Part shown: positions 20,785 to 24,391 of the stretch, piece after piece
Layout of the letters: the number at the start of each line of letters is the position of its first letter
Numbering within the stretch: the stretch's first letter is position 1
DNA from: a virus
Length of the DNA stretch: 24,391 nucleotides
Direction: 5' to 3' (one strand)
Virus record (IMG/VR): IMGVR_UViG_3300039106_000015
Span: 1 to 24,391 of that record
Notes under the pieces: model-generated
What the model was told of the DNA's origin: nothing
Seen by the model: the letters and a program-made list of their open reading frames with translations, nothing else
Database searches by the model: none
Translations under genes and position numbers: made by a program

Positions 20785-22156
20785 TGATAGGAGTATTAAG
20801 AGCTAGCTTAATAGTTACTGATTGCTTAATTAGATTCTTATTTCGCTGTCTAAAGTTCTCAAAGGATGAAGAGTCTATAGTGCAAGCTCTATAGTCAGTG
20901 CCATTGTAGTAGAATACTTGAGGAGATGTTAGTAGCTCTTGAAATCTATTAGCATTGTATTGGTCCATCCAATTAGTATTTAAGTCTAAGGTGTTAGATA
21001 CATTGATATTATAAGTTCTGCTACCCATAGCCTCTGAGTTGTACACCCATTCATTACTTACTACCTGTCCATCTATATGCTGATTATACATCTCTCTAGT
21101 TATCTGCCCTTTCTCATAGGTCTTAAGCTGAAAGTTAAAAGATTGCCATGATCCCATTCTATCTAAGTAGTATAGTATATCTTCATTGATAGCACATCTA
21201 TTGTCATAGCTAAAATAGTAGTAAAATTTAGCAGCAGAGTTAGCAATCTCTATATAGAAATCCTCAGTAATAGAATAAGCAGATGTATCTACAGGGAAAT
21301 TATATAAACCATCTGCAGGATTATAAGTACCATCTACTCCTAATGGATTGCCATTCATATCATAATAGGTAAGAGTATAAGGATCTCCACTATATACCCT
21401 GCACATCAGATAGAAGATATTATCTGTGATAGATGCTGCAGTAGATGAGGTGTTAGGATTAGTAAGTGATGTTAGTGCATAGGCAGGTATAGCAGTAGCT
21501 AGATATTCTGCAGATGGGAATGATCCTTGAGCATAGATACCTAAGCTATAAGCTCCATTGAATACCTCCTGGTCCTCTATCACCTCATCGTCTATTACTT
21601 GAGTCTTTCTCTGATCTGCATAGCTTACATTACCATTAATATCAGGATCACCAATAGTAGTCCAAAGTACATTGACAGTAAAGTCATTAGCAGCAGCATA
21701 TATTACAGTATGCAATCCCTCAAGTGCAGGATTAGCTACTCCACCATCTGCTTGTACAATAAGTACCTGATCTCCTACTTGAAAGCCATGAGCTGTATAA
21801 GCGATGTTAGTATTTAATCCATCTATTGTCAGAGCTGAGGTATAGTCTATATTATCTATAAACTCATACCCTAGTCTAATTCTATACTGATACCATGACT
21901 CATTGACTTGCCCTGATGTAAAATTCCATGTCACTAATGACTGCATCAGTCTACTTATATCCTGCTCACCATACCCTGTACTATATGCAGGTAGCACTCT
22001 ATACTGAGCTATCAGAGTATTAGATCCTGCAGGATAGATACTAAAGATATATCTAAAGCCAGGCTCATTCTTATTAGTATTATCTATGATATACTTAATA
22101 GGATTATAAGCAGGCATCAGTACCTGAGGCTGTGCTATGATTGTAGTGCTAGGCAT
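20777..22156 (-). CDS. Tail or baseplate protein with FCCH-like domain
   Basis: A 459-residue protein upstream of the tail tip gene (8-base overlap). N-terminal QPQVLMPAYNPIKYIIDNTNKNEPGFRYIFSIYPAGS is a strand-rich module seen in tail proteins of this phage group. Residues about 105-166 (LTIDGLNTNIAYTAHGFQVGDQVLI through DFTVNVLW) resemble the E1-FCCH-type beta-barrel inserted in many phage structural proteins, with the HGFxxGDxVxI core. The C-terminal third (YFSYDNRCAINEDILYYLDRMGSWQSFNF) recalls modules that build the baseplate wall. It starts immediately after the small coiled-coil gene (TAGATG). Exact structural role is unknown. Confidence 0.68.
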   Translation of the reverse strand: MPSTTIIAQPQVLMPAYNPIKYIIDNTNKNEPGFRYIFSIYPAGSNTLIAQYRVLPAYSTGYGEQDISRLMQSLVTWNFTSGQVNESWYQYRIRLGYEFIDNIDYTSALTIDGLNTNIAYTAHGFQVGDQVLIVQADGGVANPALEGLHTVIYAAANDFTVNVLWTTIGDPDINGNVSYADQRKTQVIDDEVIEDQEVFNGAYSLGIYAQGSFPSAEYLATAIPAYALTSLTNPNTSSTAASITDNIFYLMCRVYSGDPYTLTYYDMNGNPLGVDGTYNPADGLYNFPVDTSAYSITEDFYIEIANSAAKFYYYFSYDNRCAINEDILYYLDRMGSWQSFNFQLKTYEKGQITREMYNQHIDGQVVSNEWVYNSEAMGSRTYNINVSNTLDLNTNWMDQYNANRFQELLTSPQVFYYNGTDYRACTIDSSSFENFRQRNKNLIKQSVTIKLALNTPING

Positions 22157-22312
22157 CTATTCTCCTTTAAGAGACTTTAACTCTTCATACAAAGCTAAGA
22201 GCTGAGCCTCTTTTTGAGCAATCAGTTCCTCTTGAGTAGGTCCTTCTACTTCAATAAAAACAACTTCAACAAGTCCATTCTTGTCATAAATTTCATTTCT
22301 TATTTGTGTCAT
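22157..22312 (-). CDS. Small coiled-coil protein after the tail fibre gene (51 aa)
   Basis: A 51-codon frame from ATG at 22312 to TAG at 22157, directly adjoining the next ATG (TAGATG) and two bases after the fibre gene stop. It has a short strand part (IRNEIYDKNGLVEVVFIEVEG) and a C-terminal helix (TQEELIAQKEAQLLALYEELKSL) with heptad-like Leu spacing. Similar small proteins follow fibre genes in Bacteroidota phages. A fibre chaperone or trimerisation partner is plausible from position, but not proven. Confidence 0.7.
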   Translation of the reverse strand: MTQIRNEIYDKNGLVEVVFIEVEGPTQEELIAQKEAQLLALYEELKSLKGE

Positions 22313-22314
22313 AA

Positions 22315-23220
22315 TTATGCTGCTGTTAAATTTATTGCATACATAGCTCCTGTAATTGGAGTAGCTGTTCCAAGTGTAGATGGTGCAGTGGGAAAAGTTG
22401 CAGCTGCAGTAACTATACCATAAGCAGATGCAAAAGAATTAGTAACTAGTGGTATATTATTGCCTAAAGCTAACAAAGACAATTGAAAAGCTACATTATT
22501 TATATAAAAACCTAACCAATAAGTAGTGCCTGCTGTAAATGTAAAAGATGCAGTATATGTTTTAGCTCCTGTTGTACTACAATCAAGGCTAGTGCTTTCT
22601 AATAACTTAGTAGTAGGCACACCATTTGAATCAGAATATACAAGTATTCTTGCAAGTCCTCCTACACCAAGTGATACTACATTAATTTGCAAATTTGAAA
22701 CTGTTAATGTATTTGCAGGGATAAAGGGAGATAAATAAATAGTATTTACAAGTGGAATTCCACTACTAGAAGTTGCACTAGAATCTGTACGAACACTATA
22801 TGTCCTACCTGATACAGGCTTTGTTAATATATGAGGTCCACCACCTACCACTAAATCACCACTACCTAAAATAGTATTGCTATTAATAGTCTTTATGTTA
22901 GTGCCACTTACTAGGGTAGCTTGTACTGCTACATTACCACTACCTAATAAACTAGTACTATTAACTGTCTTGATGTCTGTACCACTTACTAATGGAGTTT
23001 GTAAGTTTACATTACCACTAGTTAATAATGATGCACTATTAATAGTAACTATATCTGTACCACTTACTAGAGTAGGTTGTAAACCACTCACTATGTCAGC
23101 ACCTGTCACTGACTTTGTTACATAGCCACCTACTCCATTATCTTCAGCAATTTCTACTAAGTCAGTAGCTGCTAATGCTGTACCCTTTGCTGTTAATTGA
23201 CTAATCTTTTTATTTGCCAT
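22315..23220 (-). CDS. Tail fibre-type protein, possible receptor-binding protein
   Basis: A 301-residue protein beginning ANKKISQLTAKGTALAATDLVEIAED, the usual anchor of tail fibre proteins in this group (KISQLxxxxxxxxxDLVEIAE). Residues 47-124 are three 26-residue repeats with the pattern TLVSGTxIKTINSxSLLGSGN, a likely trimeric beta-stalk. The C-terminal 170 residues (GGPHILTKPVSGRTYSVRTD onward) form a Ser/Thr/Ala-rich beta domain ending in AINLTAA, which could be the host-binding head. It follows a 113-residue structural gene and precedes the small coiled-coil gene. Receptor binding is an inference. Confidence 0.68.
   Translation of the reverse strand: MANKKISQLTAKGTALAATDLVEIAEDNGVGGYVTKSVTGADIVSGLQPTLVSGTDIVTINSASLLTSGNVNLQTPLVSGTDIKTVNSTSLLGSGNVAVQATLVSGTNIKTINSNTILGSGDLVVGGGPHILTKPVSGRTYSVRTDSSATSSSGIPLVNTIYLSPFIPANTLTVSNLQINVVSLGVGGLARILVYSDSNGVPTTKLLESTSLDCSTTGAKTYTASFTFTAGTTYWLGFYINNVAFQLSLLALGNNIPLVTNSFASAYGIVTAAATFPTAPSTLGTATPITGAMYAINLTAA
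22849..23082 (-). repeat. Three 78-base in-frame repeats in the tail fibre gene
   Basis: CCACTTACT recurs on the plus strand at 22904, 22982 and 23060, exactly 78 bases (26 codons) apart. The coded units differ by a few residues each (for example ASLLTSGNVN, TSLLGSGNVA, NTILGSGDLV). Copy number could vary by recombination and change stalk length. Confidence 0.85.
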
Positions 23221-23233
23221 TATTTATATTTAA

Positions 23234-23575
23234 TTATTCTGTTACCCTTTCATTCAAGCTATCCTCAGTGAATCTGCTATCTCCATTCTCAGTGATTCTG
23301 TCATCACTAAAGCTAGGACCTGTAGTAGTTAGTACCCATCCATCTATCCAATTTGCATTGACTGTAGTATCTTGACCTAACTCTATCACTACATCCTCTA
23401 GATAGTCAGTAGATGTAGCAGGATCACCTCCTACTGCAGTTAATAAATCTTTCATTATATCAGTAGAGGTAGCTAGGTCCACTCCATAGTATTGAGCTAT
23501 GCCATTAAGATAGCTACCATTAATGGTGCTTACTCCTAGATTATCTGCTATTTCTTTTAGTGCATCATTACTCAT
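23234..23575 (-). CDS. Small structural protein next to the terminase gene
   Basis: A 113-residue acidic protein starting MSNDALKEIADNLGVSTINGSYLNGIAQYYGV. It has two helical copies of a similar unit (IADNLGVSTINGSYLNGIA and VIELGQDTTVNANWIDGWV) and a polar C-terminus with DDRITENGDSRFTEDSLNERVTE, in which ITENG/FTED/VTE form a short beta-like triple repeat. The conserved leader element precedes its ATG. Its place between the terminase and fibre genes suggests a virion or fibre-associated protein. No firm family. Confidence 0.65.
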   Translation of the reverse strand: MSNDALKEIADNLGVSTINGSYLNGIAQYYGVDLATSTDIMKDLLTAVGGDPATSTDYLEDVVIELGQDTTVNANWIDGWVLTTTGPSFSDDRITENGDSRFTEDSLNERVTE

Positions 23576-23592
23576 AACTATATTACATTAAG
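23576..23592 (-). promoter_or_regulatory. Conserved leader element, copy 4
   Basis: The minus strand reads CCTTAATGTAATATAGTTATG up to and including the start codon of the 113-residue protein (ATG 23575-23573). Compared with copy 1, which also has CCTTAAT, only one base differs (G for A). Confidence 0.58.
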
Positions 23593-23604
23593 GTTGCTTT
23601 TTGT

Positions 23605-24391
23605 TTAGAACGCATAGTAGGAGTCATCAGTGTAATACTCCTGCCTTATGTAAGTGGTAGCATATCGGATAGCATCCATAGCATCATCATATAATTTGAC
23701 AGGCTCATCCATAATCTGATCACCAATTTTCTTCCACTTATAATTCTCATACTCTTTCATTATCTGCTTATCCTCCTGACAGAATACTCCAAAGGTCTTT
23801 ATATTATCTATGCCTTTCTTAACTACCTTGTTAGCATTATGCACATCATACCCTGCAGTATTCATCTCTGCTATTATCTCAGGTCTTGAGTAGTCAGCCA
23901 TGATCTCTATATGCTTATCCACATTCAAGCTATCCATCTTCTCTATGAGCTGAGTAGTGGTGAGGTAGCTCTCATAGATAATCTTCTCAATGAAGATATC
24001 ATTGTCACAGTAGTAGACTCTGACTAGAGCTGTAGGGTGATTATATCCAAAGTCTAAGCCATAGACATACTTAACGAACTTAGTAGGCCTGTGAGCCATG
24101 AATGTCCAATTAGAATAGATGTTACTCTTACTGATAGCTTTCTCACCTAGAGCATATATCTGATACATTGCCTCATCAGTTCTCTTTAAGTCCTCTATCT
24201 GCTTCTTGATGCTATCAGGTAGGAATGGATTATCTCGGTAGGTAGACTTAATCAGTATGCTCTCCTCAGTTGGTAGGTCATAGAGCCAGGAGGATGACTC
24301 AGATGGATTGTAGTCAAAGATTAACTTGTCTTCTGTTCTCATGTTCAGCTGAGTAAAGTCATCATAGAACAATTCATTGGCTTCATTACAC
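23605..24391 (-). CDS. Terminase large subunit, C-terminal part (cut by window edge)
   Basis: The frame is open to the right edge, so only the last 262 codons or so are seen. Near the edge CNEANELFYDD and IFDYNPSESSSWLYD represent the end of the ATPase domain region of the large terminase. The nuclease domain follows, with YGLDFGYNHPTALV (Asp of motif I), EIMADYSRPEIIAEM (motif II Asp) and LYDDAMDAIRYATTYI (motif III Asp), all of the RNase H-like fold that cuts packaged DNA. The C-terminus is complete at 23605. The Walker A and small terminase would lie outside the window. The internal TTG at 24372 is not a start. It heads the late operon as seen here. Confidence 0.9.
   Translation of the reverse strand, partial: CNEANELFYDDFTQLNMRTEDKLIFDYNPSESSSWLYDLPTEESILIKSTYRDNPFLPDSIKKQIEDLKRTDEAMYQIYALGEKAISKSNIYSNWTFMAHRPTKFVKYVYGLDFGYNHPTALVRVYYCDNDIFIEKIIYESYLTTTQLIEKMDSLNVDKHIEIMADYSRPEIIAEMNTAGYDVHNANKVVKKGIDNIKTFGVFCQEDKQIMKEYENYKWKKIGDQIMDEPVKLYDDAMDAIRYATTYIRQEYYTDDSYYAF

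Noticed and set aside
22849-23125. Repeats resembling a CRISPR array
   Set aside because: The 78-base repeats are in frame within a fibre gene with no unique spacers and no cas genes nearby.
24370-24372. TTG as the start of the terminase gene
   Set aside because: The frame is open to the edge with conserved terminase sequence before it; the gene is simply truncated by the window.
1-24391. tRNA genes, integrase, repressor and attachment sites
   Set aside because: No cloverleaf-like sequence, recombinase motif or paired att-like repeat was recognised; the window therefore does not show whether the phage is temperate.

Overview
This window looks like the central part of a tailed, long-tailed (siphovirus-like) phage or prophage of a Bacteroidota host, most likely a member of the Flavobacteriia. 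It is AT-rich and almost entirely coded on the minus strand. Genes are packed with ATGA-type or short overlaps and lack clear Shine-Dalgarno sequences. The best promoter-like sites fit the Bacteroidota pattern (TTG, about 19 bases, TAnnTTTG). Recognisable families fit the same host group: a BT4734/VirE-N-like primase-helicase, an XkdF-like prohead protease, a DUF6712-like connector, a family-4-type holin and a u-spanin-like lipoprotein. No integrase, repressor, tRNA or CRISPR array was seen. All assignments come from reading motifs by eye.

Replication and early region (1-6062, minus strand). From right to left, a promoter at 6033-6062 drives a run of small overlapping genes. These comprise seven microproteins of 43-68 residues (two of them membrane proteins), an HNH-like protein, an 80-residue phage protein, three tandem paralogues and a DnaA domain IV-like DNA-binding protein. 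The run ends at a UUCG-loop terminator at 2911-2934. A 420-base non-coding stretch follows, with an AT-rich core flanked by a long imperfect inverted repeat and TTTGTGCT repeats; it is a candidate replication origin. The primase-helicase comes next, with a hairpin in its leader, followed by the start of a PD-(D/E)XK-like nuclease gene that runs off the left edge.

Control region (6063-6423). About 360 bases without a convincing gene hold repeated AAGGT/ACCTT motifs, a perfect 15-base palindrome and a 22-base tandem repeat. A strong minus-strand terminator at 6424-6454 closes the late transcript next to it.

Late region (6493-24391). Read in the direction of transcription (right to left), it holds the C-terminal part of the large terminase, a small structural protein, a repeat-bearing tail fibre-type protein, a small coiled-coil protein, two large tail or baseplate proteins, the tape measure, two head-tail or tail completion proteins, the prohead protease with a scaffold-like tail, the major capsid protein, a probable tail tube protein, a small structural protein, the portal and a connector. 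The lysis cassette follows (small membrane protein, holin, lysis enzyme, u-spanin candidate), and then a DnaQ-like exonuclease with a zinc ribbon. Terminators or hairpins after the capsid and tail tube genes suggest that these abundant products are made at separate levels.

The clearest anomaly in the late region is a plus-strand island at 13763-14990. It carries two paralogous, overlapping genes that resemble tail assembly chaperones and has its own promoter-like site. A near-identical leader ending in TATAATATAGTTATG precedes four minus-strand late genes that are not translationally coupled to an upstream gene.
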